A DNA stretch of 64,000 nt from an uncultured Ruminococcus sp. (GCA_902786345.1 CADACB010000002.1:1-64000); one strand, 5' to 3'; shown: positions 9,121 to 17,304, counted from the first letter of the stretch. Notes: a model not told the origin generated them from the letters alone. Program-made: numbers and translations.

Positions 9121-9240
9121 CAAGTAAAATGCAATAAATTTAAACAATCATCTATGTTAACATTGCATAATTAAATCTCATTGTATTCAAGCACGAAGCA
9201 AGCTGCCGCACCCAATTTACAACTCAATAATATCCTTTTA

Positions 9241-9462
9241 AGGCAACACCGCATAATTGCGAAGTCATTGAAAATATGATATAATAAAAACATGAACAGA
9301 CAGATGACACTGGCAGAAATGAATGATGAGTTTGGGCAGCAGCTTACCCACGTTCAAGTTATTGTAATTATGGAAGTTTTTAATTTGTCAATTATCTATT
9401 ATCTAACAAAGATCCGATTCCTAAGGCATGTATGTAAAGAGAAACCACAGACATTTAACTGA
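9241..9462 (+). mobile_element. Possible left-end remnant of an insertion sequence
   Basis: An end-like GC-rich stretch GGCAACACCGCATAATTG (9242-9259) is followed by a TATAAT-containing spacer and an ATG at 9292 opening MNRQMTLAEMNDEFGQQ, which has the flavour of an IS4/IS5-type transposase N-terminus. After roughly 28 codons the sequence stops resembling anything and a TGA comes at 9460. I see no matching right end in the window. Read as a degraded fragment; the family call rests on memory of similar IS ends and is weak. Confidence 0.35.
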
Positions 9463-9521
9463 ATTATTACAAAGTCAGGGCGAGCGTAAGCTAAAGCAAT
9501 CATAAATTGAGTTGCAGTGGC

Positions 9522-9550
9522 TTGATGTATAAGGAAAGCTATGATATAAT
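9522..9550 (+). promoter_or_regulatory. Promoter of the membrane HNH gene
   Basis: TTGATG at 9522-9527, 17 bases, TATAAT at 9545-9550; 35 bases before the ATG at 9586. Confidence 0.7.
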
Positions 9551-9585
9551 ATAAGCGGAAAACAAACAGAAAACGGATCACTAAT

Positions 9586-10224
9586 ATGAAAATCAGAATT
9601 TATATGGGTTTTTTTCGTCGTTTATTTTATAGCCGACGAATGAAAAAGATGAGATTTTATTTCAAAAAAGATAAAGGATTAAAATACTACCAAAAGCATA
9701 TTGACGATAAGAATGAAACCGAGTTGATAGCCGTAAGAAAATTCTGTAGAGTCAGGCTTTTAAGATACAGCATTCTTGACGACCGTATGGAACGCAGTTC
9801 AAGCTACAGAATACGATTTCTCAAAGAAAAAAGAGGAATCTTTGGATCTGATATATTCATTTGCGCATATTGCGGAAGACCTGTACCTCTTAAAAAATTA
9901 AAAATAGATCATATTGTTTCTGTCTATAATGCCGGAAACAGTAAGGTATACAGAAAAATACTAGCCCTCAGAGGAATTGAAAACGTAAATGACATCCGTA
10001 ACCTTGCTCCAAGCTGCAACAAATGTAATGCAATAAAAAGCTCAAGCGGCGGCTTATGGATCATAAGAGGGATGTTCGGCAGGTCGTGGATAAGAAGTCT
10101 TTTAAAAGAAACAGTTTTGTTGGTTCTGGGTGGCTTTGCTTTGTATTGGTGGTATAATTGGCTGAGAAATTCAGTTGATTATCACACTATAATAATGTAT
10201 ATAAACTCTCTCATAAACAAGTAA
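9586..10224 (+). CDS. HNH nuclease-like protein with C-terminal membrane helix
   Basis: 212 residues. Basic N-terminus (many Arg/Lys in 1-85), then a complete HNH zinc-finger module: CAYC (93-96), IDHI (107-110, the His that starts the ββα-metal motif), a run of Asn including NDIRNLAPSCNKCN with second CxxC at 144-147, and Lys151. After this, a hydrophobic span of about 18 residues (176-193, TVLLVLGGFALYWWYNWL) and a short tail. HNH enzymes cut DNA and are normally soluble, so membrane attachment is unusual. Own promoter at 9522-9550; the ribosome site is weak (GGATC). Lies beside an IS-like remnant, suggesting accessory DNA. Target and role unknown; a defence or DNA-uptake role is speculation. 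Confidence 0.75.
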   Translation: MKIRIYMGFFRRLFYSRRMKKMRFYFKKDKGLKYYQKHIDDKNETELIAVRKFCRVRLLRYSILDDRMERSSSYRIRFLKEKRGIFGSDIFICAYCGRPVPLKKLKIDHIVSVYNAGNSKVYRKILALRGIENVNDIRNLAPSCNKCNAIKSSSGGLWIIRGMFGRSWIRSLLKETVLLVLGGFALYWWYNWLRNSVDYHTIIMYINSLINK

Positions 10225-10303
10225 GTTTTTTGGAAAAATTACGATAAAATGCACCTTGGTTTTTAGCTAATGTGATAAAAATTTCGGAAATTATTTAAAA
10301 ATA

Positions 10304-10332
10304 TTGACTGTAAAGGTAAGTTATAATATAAT
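10304..10332 (+). promoter_or_regulatory. Promoter of the zinc-ribbon/starch-binding gene
   Basis: TTGACT at 10304-10309, 17 bases, TATAAT at 10327-10332, about 80 bases before the ATG at 10412. Confidence 0.7.
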
Positions 10333-10579
10333 TGTATGTATATAAGTGTGCGTATCGTACATTATGGTACATATTTATTTTCAAAAAAATTGACATAGAG
10401 GAGATTTTGCTATGGCATTGGTAATAAATTGCCCCGAATGCGGAAAACCCGTTATTAACAACGGTCAGGATTGTCCTTTCTGTTCCTATAGCTTCAAAGA
10501 AGGTAAAACCAGAGCACAAATGGAGCAGGAGCTTTTAGAAGCAGAAGAAGCTCTTCGTGCTGAAGAAGCGGCTAAAGCA

Positions 10580-10730
10580 GCTGAACAGGCAAGAATTGCT
10601 CAGGAACAAGCAAGAGCTGCCGAACAGGCAAGAATTGCTCAGGAACAAGCAAGAGCTGCCGAACAGGCAAGAATTGCTCAGGGCAAAAGCCGTTGAACAA
10701 GCAAGAATTGCCCGAGAACAAGCAATGGCA
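10580..10730 (+). repeat. 39-bp tandem repeat, four copies, third one 5 bp short
   Basis: Units start at 10580, 10619, 10658 and 10692, each encoding A-E-Q-A-R-I-A-Q-E-Q-A-R-A. The third unit is 34 bp rather than 39: five bases of CAGGAACAAGC are gone, which causes the first frameshift. The fourth is diverged. Confidence 0.9.
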
Positions 10731-11249
10731 GCCGCAGTTCAACAGGCTGCTAAGGGAAGCAATATATTTGCAAAGTTCCAACAGAAAACTATTCAGAGAA
10801 CTCCTCAGGTTGACATAAGCGAAAAAGTCAATGATATAGACAATCTGCCTGAAATACCAGAAAACTCGGACAAAAGCTCTCTTCCTCCGATGCAGCTTGA
10901 TGCACCTGTACCGCTCGCAAAGATTGCAAGCACGCCGGCAGTTCCTCTTACACCTATAGAAAAGCAGAAGGAAAGCTCTGTGCTACCCCCGATGCAGCCG
11001 GAACGTGAAGTGACTATTGAAGAAATACAGAATACACCGGCAGTTCAGCTCACTCCTATACAAGGAGAGAATATTACTGATGCTCTTCCAGATATTTCCA
11101 GCCCCGAGGCAGCTCCTCCCAAAAGTGCACAGACACAAATAGAAGTGGAGATTCCTCAGAGCACCAATAATGTTATAAGAAATAAACAGCAGGTAGGTCA
11201 GTGGTCTCCATCACTTGATCAGCAAAGGGCAACTCAAACAAGGCCTCAA

Positions 11250-11411
11250 CAGCCTGTTGCTCCCGTACAGCCGCAGGTATCTCAACAGCCTGTTGCTCCT
11301 GTACAGCCGCAGGTATCTCAACAGCCTGTTGCTCCTGTACAGCCACAGGTATCTCAACAGCCTGTTGCTCCCGTACAGCCGCAAGTATCTCAACAACCTG
11401 TTGCTCCTGTA
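11250..11411 (+). repeat. 36-bp tandem repeat, four and a half copies
   Basis: Units begin at 11250, 11286, 11322, 11358 and 11394 (partial), each encoding the 12 residues QPVAPVQPQVSQ with only synonymous third-base changes. Confidence 0.9.
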
Positions 11412-11745
11412 CAGCCTCAAAGACCCCAGCCAACTGTTGCTGTAAACACTCAGCAGCCTGCACCTCAACGTACACAGCCGCCCAAAAGACAATGGTCGTC
11501 TAACCCAAATGAGTTTAAAACACAACAGCCTGTACAGTCTCAGCAGCCACCTGTACAGCCTCAAAGACCTCAGCCGACTGTTGCTGTACATAATCAGCTG
11601 CCTGTACCTCAGCGTACACAGACACCAAAAAGACAATGGTCGTCTAACCCGAATGATTTTAAAACACAACATCCTGTACAGCCTCAGCAGCCACCTGTAC
11701 AGCCTCAAAGACCTCAGCCGACTGTTGCTGTACATAATCAGATCT
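11412..11745 (+). repeat. 144-bp tandem repeat, two copies plus a truncated third
   Basis: Units begin at 11412, 11556 and 11700 (48 residues each: a Pro/Gln segment, then KRQWSSNPN, then more Pro/Gln). The third unit stops after about 45 bp, just where the second frameshift occurs, so the break coincides with the repeat edge. Confidence 0.88.
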
Positions 11746-12567
11746 CAGAATACTCAGGGAAGACCCCAGGCTCCTCAGAACAGACCTCAGAATCAAGGAA
11801 GACCTCAGCAAAGACGCCCTCAGCACGGCGGTAAAATAGAACTTCAGCCAATTGAGCAAGAGCAGACTGAATACACTGCAACAGGCGAAAGACTGGAAAA
11901 TCTTCCCCCTCAGCAGACACCTACAAATCCTAATTTTGATACAGAATCGTACGTTCACAATCTCAAAAGACAAATAAGAGAGGATCAGTCTCTTTCTCAG
12001 CAAAACAGACAACACGATGATGTTATAAAGAATGCCGAACAGGTAGAAGTAAAGCCTATGAAATTTGACGGAAAGCCAATTAAGGGCGCAACCGTAAATG
12101 TAGTAAAGGCACCTTCCGGTTCACACAAAGCACTGGCTCCGATAATCATTGTCGTGATACTTGTACTTGCGCTGCTCGGAATCGTTTTCTATATATTCTC
12201 AAGCGGTATACTCAACCCGAAAACGGCAAACATCTCATTTACAAAACCGGACAGTTGGGACGATGAGGTTTATGTATATGTGTTTGACGGAAACAATAAG
12301 AATGCAGAACGACCTGGTCAGAAAATGACAAAGGGCGATGGAAAGACATACACATATGTCGTAGATGAAAATCTTACTAACGGTAAGCTTATATTCAGCG
12401 ACGGCAACAAACCAAATTCAAACAGATACCCCTTGACTGATGATGAAGCTTTAACGGTTGAAAAAGATAAGACCTATACCACAAGCAGCAAAAATGCAAC
12501 CAATACAGCATCATCAAAGAGCAGTGCGTCAAGCAGCAGTCAGGCAAGTAAATAAAACCAAAGCAGC

Positions 12568-12607
12568 AAAGGCTGCCGCAAAAGGTAAAATTTTGCGGCA
12601 GCCTTTT
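12568..12607 (+). terminator. Rho-independent terminator
   Basis: Perfect stem of about 16 bases, 12568-12583 (AAAGGCTGCCGCAAAA) against 12591-12606, loop of seven, running into T6. Ends the zinc-ribbon/starch-binding gene and abuts dpaB on the other strand. Confidence 0.9.
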
Positions 12608-12608
12608 T

Positions 12609-13181
12609 TCAGCATAAAACAGGCTGAAGCTGTTTTCCCTCAAGAGCATATTCTACTGAAGGTACGATTTGAGAAAAGTCAGCAACAAGAGAATTTGGCT
12701 TTATCAAGGGATCATCCTGCTTGAAAGGCACAAAATAAAAATGACGTGTATTAAGAAGCTTTCCTATATTTTGAGCTGATGCACCCAGTGCATCATTTGT
12801 AGCTATACATATTACCACCGGTCTTGCTCCGCGAAGATGAGATTTAACCGCCATAGTGACCGGCGTATCCGTTACAGCATTTGCAAGCTTCGCAGCGGTG
12901 TTTCCTGTACATGGTGCCACAACCATAATATCCGTCATTTTTTTTGGTCCTATTGGTTCAGCAGAAGAAATATCAGATATTATTTTCCTGCCGCAGAGAT
13001 CTTCTATACGTTTATTAATTTCTGCAGCCTTTCCGAATCTTGTGTCAGTGGTATATGCATTAAATGACATTATCGGTATAACATCATATCCACACTTTAT
13101 AAGCTCCTCCATTTGAATCAATGCTTTGCTGAATGTGCAGAACGAACCACACATTGCAAAGCCGACACGGATGCCGGTCAT
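12609..13181 (-). CDS. dpaB: Dipicolinate synthase subunit B
   Basis: 190 residues, the usual length of the flavoprotein-like B subunit (SpoVFB). With DpaA it makes dipicolinic acid from a lysine-pathway intermediate in the mother cell during sporulation. Seen here: an N-terminal VGFAMCGSFCTFSKAL flavoprotein-type motif, GPKKMTDIMVVAPCTGNTAAKLANA, and the conserved LRGARPVVICIATNDALGASAQNI. Its ATG overlaps the dpaA stop by four bases (ATGA), so the two are translationally coupled. Marks the host as a spore former. Confidence 0.95.
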   Translation of the reverse strand: MTGIRVGFAMCGSFCTFSKALIQMEELIKCGYDVIPIMSFNAYTTDTRFGKAAEINKRIEDLCGRKIISDISSAEPIGPKKMTDIMVVAPCTGNTAAKLANAVTDTPVTMAVKSHLRGARPVVICIATNDALGASAQNIGKLLNTRHFYFVPFKQDDPLIKPNSLVADFSQIVPSVEYALEGKQLQPVLC

Positions 13182-14026
13182 AATTGTTCCTCCCTGATGA
13201 TATTATAAACGGCGTTTTTGATTATCATTCCGGATGTTTTCGGAGCAGCTTTTCCCGGAAGCGACAGTGCGTGTACAACTTTTATCCCTAACCGCTCAGC
13301 AGCTTCAAAGTCAACTCCTCCGGGACTTGAAGCAAGATCAACAACCAGTGCTCCGGAAGCGATCTTTGCAAGTGTATATGAATCAAAAAGCATGTGTGGA
13401 ACTGTGTTGAAAATAATATCATATCTTCCGCACAGTGCCTGAGAGGATATTGCATTAAAACCTCTTGATCGTATAAATGCCATATCCTTAAGACTTCTCG
13501 CACTCACTGTCACCCTTGCTCCGATCCCTGCAAGCATATCGGCAAGCACACGTCCGATCCTTCCGTATCCTGCCACAAGACACTGTGAAGAATTGATGGT
13601 TCCGTCATATTCATGCATTGCGATCTCTATTGCACCTTCGCTTGTAGGCACAGCATTTTCTACAGCAAATTCCTCTCTATTGCTGTAATCATACACCTGT
13701 CCGCACTGAAAAGGAAGTTTATTTTGCATACCGCAGAAAACCGGCTTATTTCCAATAAGTCTTTCAGTCTTATCGTCAATTATGATACCGCAGTCCGAAA
13801 ATGGTGCATTGATATTCTTTCCGTCACGTGAGCAGGGCAGCGGCAGAATGATAGCGTCAGATTTTTCTATAATCTGGTCAAGCTCCAGCTCTAAAAGCTC
13901 ATTGAAGCTGTCACGTTTTTCAAAGCCACATATGCTCACACTATAACCGTCTTCTGCAATTGACCGCGCACAGTACAGCTGACGCTTGTCACCTCCGATT
14001 ATACCAAAACTTTTTATATTAAACAT
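13178..14026 (-). CDS. dpaA: Dipicolinate synthase subunit A
   Basis: 282 residues, matching SpoVFA. N-terminal domain followed by a Rossmann NAD(P)-binding domain (AGYGRIGRVLADML, about residue 150) and a late conserved DLASSPGGVDFEAAERLGIKV segment. I place the start at the ATG at 14026 because CCGGAGGAGATT lies directly upstream; the longer frame from 14068 covers that ribosome site. A weak sigma-E/K style -10 (CATAATAT, complement of 14105-14112) stands upstream, consistent with mother-cell expression but not proof. Partner dpaB follows with a 4-base overlap. Confidence 0.94.
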   Translation of the reverse strand: MFNIKSFGIIGGDKRQLYCARSIAEDGYSVSICGFEKRDSFNELLELELDQIIEKSDAIILPLPCSRDGKNINAPFSDCGIIIDDKTERLIGNKPVFCGMQNKLPFQCGQVYDYSNREEFAVENAVPTSEGAIEIAMHEYDGTINSSQCLVAGYGRIGRVLADMLAGIGARVTVSARSLKDMAFIRSRGFNAISSQALCGRYDIIFNTVPHMLFDSYTLAKIASGALVVDLASSPGGVDFEAAERLGIKVVHALSLPGKAAPKTSGMIIKNAVYNIIREEQL

Positions 14027-14187
14027 AATCTCCTCCGGATCATCAGGAATTGTAAAGCATGGTTTCACTTTTTGCTTTACGGAATAATGTTCGCCTGTAC
14101 TTACATATTATGCAAACTGTAAGAATTTGTTATGGAAAATTCCTGATCCCTGTCAATATCACATTCAATATATATTTTATTATTTCT

Positions 14188-14216
14188 TTGACAAGTGATG
14201 ATATATAGTTTATAAT
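14188..14216 (+). promoter_or_regulatory. Promoter of the HNH_2 nuclease gene
   Basis: TTGACA at 14188-14193, 17 bases, TATAAT at 14211-14216, a near-ideal sigma-A promoter 92 bases before the ATG at 14308. Confidence 0.85.
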
Positions 14217-14307
14217 ATGTGTGTAATCTTCTCTATCGCTTGGCAGAAAATACTGAAGTTCAAAAAGGCAACTGTAACAGATAAAAAATAAAAAGGAGAT
14301 TTTTATA

Positions 14308-15039
14308 ATGGCTAAAGAAAATAAGATTACATACCTATCTGAAATAAAACAGGCTTTAATATATTTAGGCGGAAGCGGATCATTAAAGGAGATCAATCAA
14401 GTCATCAGCAAAAGAGATAAGTTACCTGCAATACATACAAATCCGAATTGGACAAGTAATGTTTCTGCGGAAATACAAAGGCATTGCAAGGATACAAAAT
14501 CATATAATGGTTCAGAAGATATATTTTATTCAGTATACGGATTGGGAGAAGGCTTTTGGAGGTTGAAGAATTTTACATTTATTGAGTCTCCCAAAGCTAA
14601 TATTGAAAAACGGATCTGCAATGTAATATTAGAAAATACTCATTTGAATACCACCGAAAAACAAATGATTATAAAAGCAAGAAACGGTCAGGGCATATTC
14701 AGAGACAAAATCATTAGTAAATATCACAAATGCATCATAACCGGAATTTCAGATAAAAGGCTTCTTATTGCAAGCCACATTCACCCTTGGCGTTCTGCCA
14801 ACAACGAAGATCGGCTTAGTGAAGAAAACGGATTATTGCTATCACCCTTGTATGATAAGCTGTTTGATAAAGGTCTTATCTCTTTTAATAAGGATATGAA
14901 ACTTATAATCTCAAAGGATATGCAGCAAGATGACATAAAGAAAATCGGATTTAACACAGACGAAATCTATATTCACTCACCCTCTCAGGAGTTGAAAAGA
15001 AATATGGAATATCATCGGGACAAAATATTTAAAAGATAA
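14308..15039 (+). CDS. Lone HNH_2-type restriction endonuclease-like protein
   Basis: 243 residues. The C-terminal half shows the HNH_2 signature found in type II/IV restriction nucleases: ARNGQGIFRDKIISKYH, CIITG, then SHIHPW with His157, NGLLLSPLYDKLFDKGLISF with Asn174 and Asp183. The N-terminal half (about 8-90) reads as a winged-helix domain of the kind seen in HARE-HTH or Mrr-type modules: YLSEIKQALIYLGGSGSLKEI, then WTSNVSAEIQRH and GEGFWRL. Strong AAAGGAG ribosome site and its own consensus promoter. No methyltransferase or partner gene beside it, so it could be a methylation-dependent enzyme, a stranded restriction gene, or a single-gene defence; this is inference. Confidence 0.8.
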   Translation: MAKENKITYLSEIKQALIYLGGSGSLKEINQVISKRDKLPAIHTNPNWTSNVSAEIQRHCKDTKSYNGSEDIFYSVYGLGEGFWRLKNFTFIESPKANIEKRICNVILENTHLNTTEKQMIIKARNGQGIFRDKIISKYHKCIITGISDKRLLIASHIHPWRSANNEDRLSEENGLLLSPLYDKLFDKGLISFNKDMKLIISKDMQQDDIKKIGFNTDEIYIHSPSQELKRNMEYHRDKIFKR

Positions 15040-15057
15040 GATAATGATTTTGTATAT

Positions 15058-15095
15058 AAAAAAGGACCTCCACTATTTATCATAGCCAAGGTCCT
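15058..15095 (-). terminator. Likely terminator of the ylmH run
   Basis: Stem AGGACCT/AGGTCCT between 15063-15069 and 15089-15095; on the minus strand it runs into six T (complement of 15058-15063). Short stem, so only moderate confidence. Confidence 0.6.
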
Positions 15096-15186
15096 GTAAA
15101 TGTCCAATATTATTTCAGCTGAAAAAACATATAGTTTTTATTAAATTATAACTTATAGCAAAAACAGAACTGTTTCCTCTTTAACC

Positions 15187-15954
15187 TCAGACTTTCCTCT
15201 TGATTTCTACAAAAAGCCGTCCCTTCCTGCTTTTTCCTGTAATATCGGCTACCTCAATCTTACCCTTTCCGCGGAGTGATATTTTATCTCCGCTTTTTAT
15301 CTCTCTTGATATATCAGGTGAGATAAGCCAGTTTACTGCTACAGCTCCCTTTTTTATGAACTCAGCTGCTTTACTGCGTGAAATATCAAAGCTTTCGGCT
15401 GTTACAGAATCAAGCCTCATAGAACTTACGTTTATCGTTTTAAGCTCAAATTTCTGTTCTGGTAATTCAAGCATAGTGCAGCGTGAAACCTCTGCATTAT
15501 ATCGTCCTATTTTACTTAAATTGAATTCTATGTAATCGGCAGCATCGGCATAACAGAAAAAACGTGGTGTATTTTTATCCGGTAAAATATCACCGATCAT
15601 TTCACGTTTGATTCCCAATCCCATAAGAGAACCAAGTACATCCCGGTGAGACAGTTCTGCATTATGTACCACTGCTTTCATAAGTACAACAGGCGAGCCA
15701 CTATCTTGACAGTATTCGTCCGCCGAAGCCCGACATATACGTCTTTCGGCATCAACATAACCTCCGTCAAAGGAAATATATCCATAGAACTCACTTATTC
15801 CTGAGATCAACGACTGCTGCACAGGATCAAGAAAATGAGAATAGACAGCTGCATATTCCCTGCGACTTTTGTTTATCAGATCGTTTATTTTTCTAAGAAG
15901 TATTTTCTCATCATTATCAACAGTATATTTTGAAGTAAAATCCGTTACTATCAC
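15187..15954 (-). CDS. ylmH: YlmH family S4-domain RNA-binding protein
   Basis: 255 residues. C-terminal S4 domain (RLDSVTAESFDISRSKAAEFIKKGAVAVNW, about 178-208) after a YlmH-type N-terminal domain (HFLDPVQQSLI..., GYISFDGGYVDAERRIC, DVLGSLMGLGIKREMIGDI). In Bacillus, YlmH lies in the division cluster and has been tied to ribosome-associated quality control by binding stalled 50S subunits; here it is away from ftsZ/divIVA genes. GTG at 15954 is the only reasonable start I see, though its ribosome site (GGGAG) is too close to be convincing. Lies 14 bases after the degenerate M15 gene. Confidence 0.88.
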   Translation of the reverse strand: MIVTDFTSKYTVDNDEKILLRKINDLINKSRREYAAVYSHFLDPVQQSLISGISEFYGYISFDGGYVDAERRICRASADEYCQDSGSPVVLMKAVVHNAELSHRDVLGSLMGLGIKREMIGDILPDKNTPRFFCYADAADYIEFNLSKIGRYNAEVSRCTMLELPEQKFELKTINVSSMRLDSVTAESFDISRSKAAEFIKKGAVAVNWLISPDISREIKSGDKISLRGKGKIEVADITGKSRKGRLFVEIKRKV

Positions 15955-15968
15955 TCCCGCACTGTAAT

Positions 15969-16802
15969 TTATCTTGAGTTGAGATATATAATATATTCAT
16001 CAAGGCACATATTAAGCGTTTTCATCTTCAATGCATTATCCTTGCCTACATATCTGAAAAGTGACGGATTAAAATCTGTATCGGTATATCTTTGCTTATT
16101 TTCAGGATAACGCAGTATAAATCCGTATTTATATGAATTTTTTAAAAGCCATAGGTATTCCTCGCTTTGGGAAAACTCAAAAGTTTTAGCCGATGAAAAC
16201 GTTATTGATAAGCCGAGCTGAGTATCTGCGTGATTGCCCATAGGTACCGTCAGTTCAGCATCCTCTGCCGCCCTTGCACTGCTCTGTCCCTCTCTTGCCA
16301 TAAGACGTCTAACTTCATCCTCATAAAGCTCATTCTGCTCAGCCGCCGATATATAGCCTGATTTGATCTGTAATGCAAGTTTTTCTTTTTTTGCATCCTC
16401 CATAAGTTCATTCAAAGCTTCCATCAATATTTCATCTGCCTTGATTCCACCATATTCATCAAGTGACGGCTTATAAGATCCCGATAAAGGATTTTTAGGT
16501 GAGACAATCATCAGAAGCTTTTCATTATCCTCTTGTTCAGAAACAGTATAACTGTTTTCATACTCAATTTTTTTGTCAGGTATCCTTACTGATGAAATCC
16601 GGTTAAACCCTATTACCAGGACAGTAACTATAACAGCAATAACTAACAAAGGCATAGAAATTATAAGCACCTTCAAAACTGAGAGAGTGTAGTTTTTAGG
16701 CTGCAATTCCTTAGAGGCAGAGTGTTTTTTTCGTCTTTTTGATGCCCTGTCCTTCCCCAGAGTGGAATGTACAGAAATAATTTTATTTTTTATACTGCTC
16801 AC
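15969..16802 (-). CDS. VanY/DacB-like M15 protein with zinc ligands lost
   Basis: 277 residues: basic cytoplasmic tail (1-40), one membrane span (about 42-66), then an extracellular D-Ala-D-Ala carboxypeptidase-type domain. Recognisable M15B landmarks are SGYISAAEQNELYEDEV (148-164), MGNHADTQLGLSITF (188-202), and GFILRYPENKQRYTDT...FNPSLFRYVG. In active members the second reads SEHQLGLAVD and the last EPWHFRYVG. Here the two His and the Asp that hold zinc are replaced (Thr194, Leu248, Thr201), and the base Glu by Asn245. So the fold is kept and the chemistry is apparently gone. Probably binds peptidoglycan or acts as a scaffold/regulator; this is inference. Between ylmH and the Nudix gene on the same strand. 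Confidence 0.85.
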   Translation of the reverse strand: MSSIKNKIISVHSTLGKDRASKRRKKHSASKELQPKNYTLSVLKVLIISMPLLVIAVIVTVLVIGFNRISSVRIPDKKIEYENSYTVSEQEDNEKLLMIVSPKNPLSGSYKPSLDEYGGIKADEILMEALNELMEDAKKEKLALQIKSGYISAAEQNELYEDEVRRLMAREGQSSARAAEDAELTVPMGNHADTQLGLSITFSSAKTFEFSQSEEYLWLLKNSYKYGFILRYPENKQRYTDTDFNPSLFRYVGKDNALKMKTLNMCLDEYIIYLNSR

Positions 16803-16815
16803 CTCATTTTTTCAG

Positions 16816-17304
16816 TTAAATATCATCCAGATAATTGAGCAAAAATCTTTTTGCAAGGCTTTTCGGCATAATACTGTTTCTTGCTTCCTCAAACGTAAAC
16901 CAACGTGCTTCATCAACCTCTTCTGTATTCATTCCGTCAAGAGCTTCCGTGTCAGCAACACACGAATAGTTGAGCATAAGGGTATTGGTTTTTGGAAAAT
17001 ATTCACTCTTATTAAATCGAAGCTCCCCTACCCTCAAACCAATCTCTTCATATGCCTCACGTATAACTGCATTTTCTGCATTTTCTCCCTTGTTGATATA
17101 ACCTGCCACAAGAACGTTATTGCCCGTTCCATACTGTTTTATAAGCAATATTTTGTCTTTTGACGGGTTATGGATTATCATACTCACAGCACTTGAAAAA
17201 ATAGGAAATCTGAAAGCTTCGCATTTACTGCAATATGGTATCATACCCTCTTTTTTCAAAGGCTTATCAACGAGCAAGGTTCCGCATTCAAAACAATATT
17301 TCAT
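16816..17304 (-). CDS. Nudix hydrolase with N-terminal zinc ribbon (NudC-like)
   Basis: 162 residues. Zinc ribbon CFEC (4-7) and CSKC (about 25-28), then a Nudix fold with an intact box: GYINKGENAENAVIREAYEEIGL, matching G-x5-E-x7-RE-x2-EE-x-G. This domain order is that of NAD-capped-RNA/NADH pyrophosphatases, but it is shorter than NudC and lacks the SQPWPFPxS signature after the box, so substrate is uncertain (nucleoside diphosphate derivative). Its ATG overlaps the stop of the upstream membrane gene by four bases, and the M15-like gene follows 13 bases later, so it is part of a compact minus-strand operon. Confidence 0.88.
   Translation of the reverse strand: MKYCFECGTLLVDKPLKKEGMIPYCSKCEAFRFPIFSSAVSMIIHNPSKDKILLIKQYGTGNNVLVAGYINKGENAENAVIREAYEEIGLRVGELRFNKSEYFPKTNTLMLNYSCVADTEALDGMNTEEVDEARWFTFEEARNSIMPKSLAKRFLLNYLDDI

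Larger units (their letters stand above)
10412..12555 (+). pseudogene. Zinc-ribbon, repeat-rich membrane protein with C-terminal CBM26-like starch-binding module, split by two frameshifts
   Basis: Three overlapping reading frames make one protein of about 710 residues. Frame one (ATG 10412, GAGGAG upstream) gives a zinc ribbon (CPEC at 9-12, CPFC at 23-26) and an Ala/Glu/Gln helix of 13-residue repeats. Frame two, from about 10685 to 11745, gives more of that helix, then acidic and Pro/Gln-rich repeats (PVAPVQPQVSQQ). Frame three, from about 11745, gives a QN-rich linker, a basic stretch, one membrane span (APIIIVVILVLALLGIVFYI, near 12142-12200) and an extracellular domain from ANISFTKPDSWDDEVYVYVF onward that matches the CBM26 starch-binding pattern, then a Ser-rich tail. 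Topology: cytoplasmic zinc ribbon, outside starch-binding domain. Both breaks sit exactly in repeat units, so slippage or assembly error is as likely as real loss. Confidence 0.75.

Noticed and set aside
10680-10700. Programmed ribosomal frameshift in the zinc-ribbon gene
   Set aside because: No slippery heptamer or stimulatory structure seen, and the frame change is explained by a 5-base deletion in a repeat unit.
11211-11735. Long minus-strand frame rich in Leu/Arg over the repeat region
   Set aside because: It exists only because the plus-strand repeat has no stops in the reverse frame; no start signal and low-complexity product.
10580-11745. Tandem repeats suggestive of a CRISPR array
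   Set aside because: Units are directly contiguous, coding in one frame, and have no unique spacers; they encode low-complexity protein.
9586-15039. Prophage or complete restriction-modification island around the two HNH genes
   Set aside because: No phage structural, integrase or methyltransferase genes, and dpaAB core sporulation genes lie between them.
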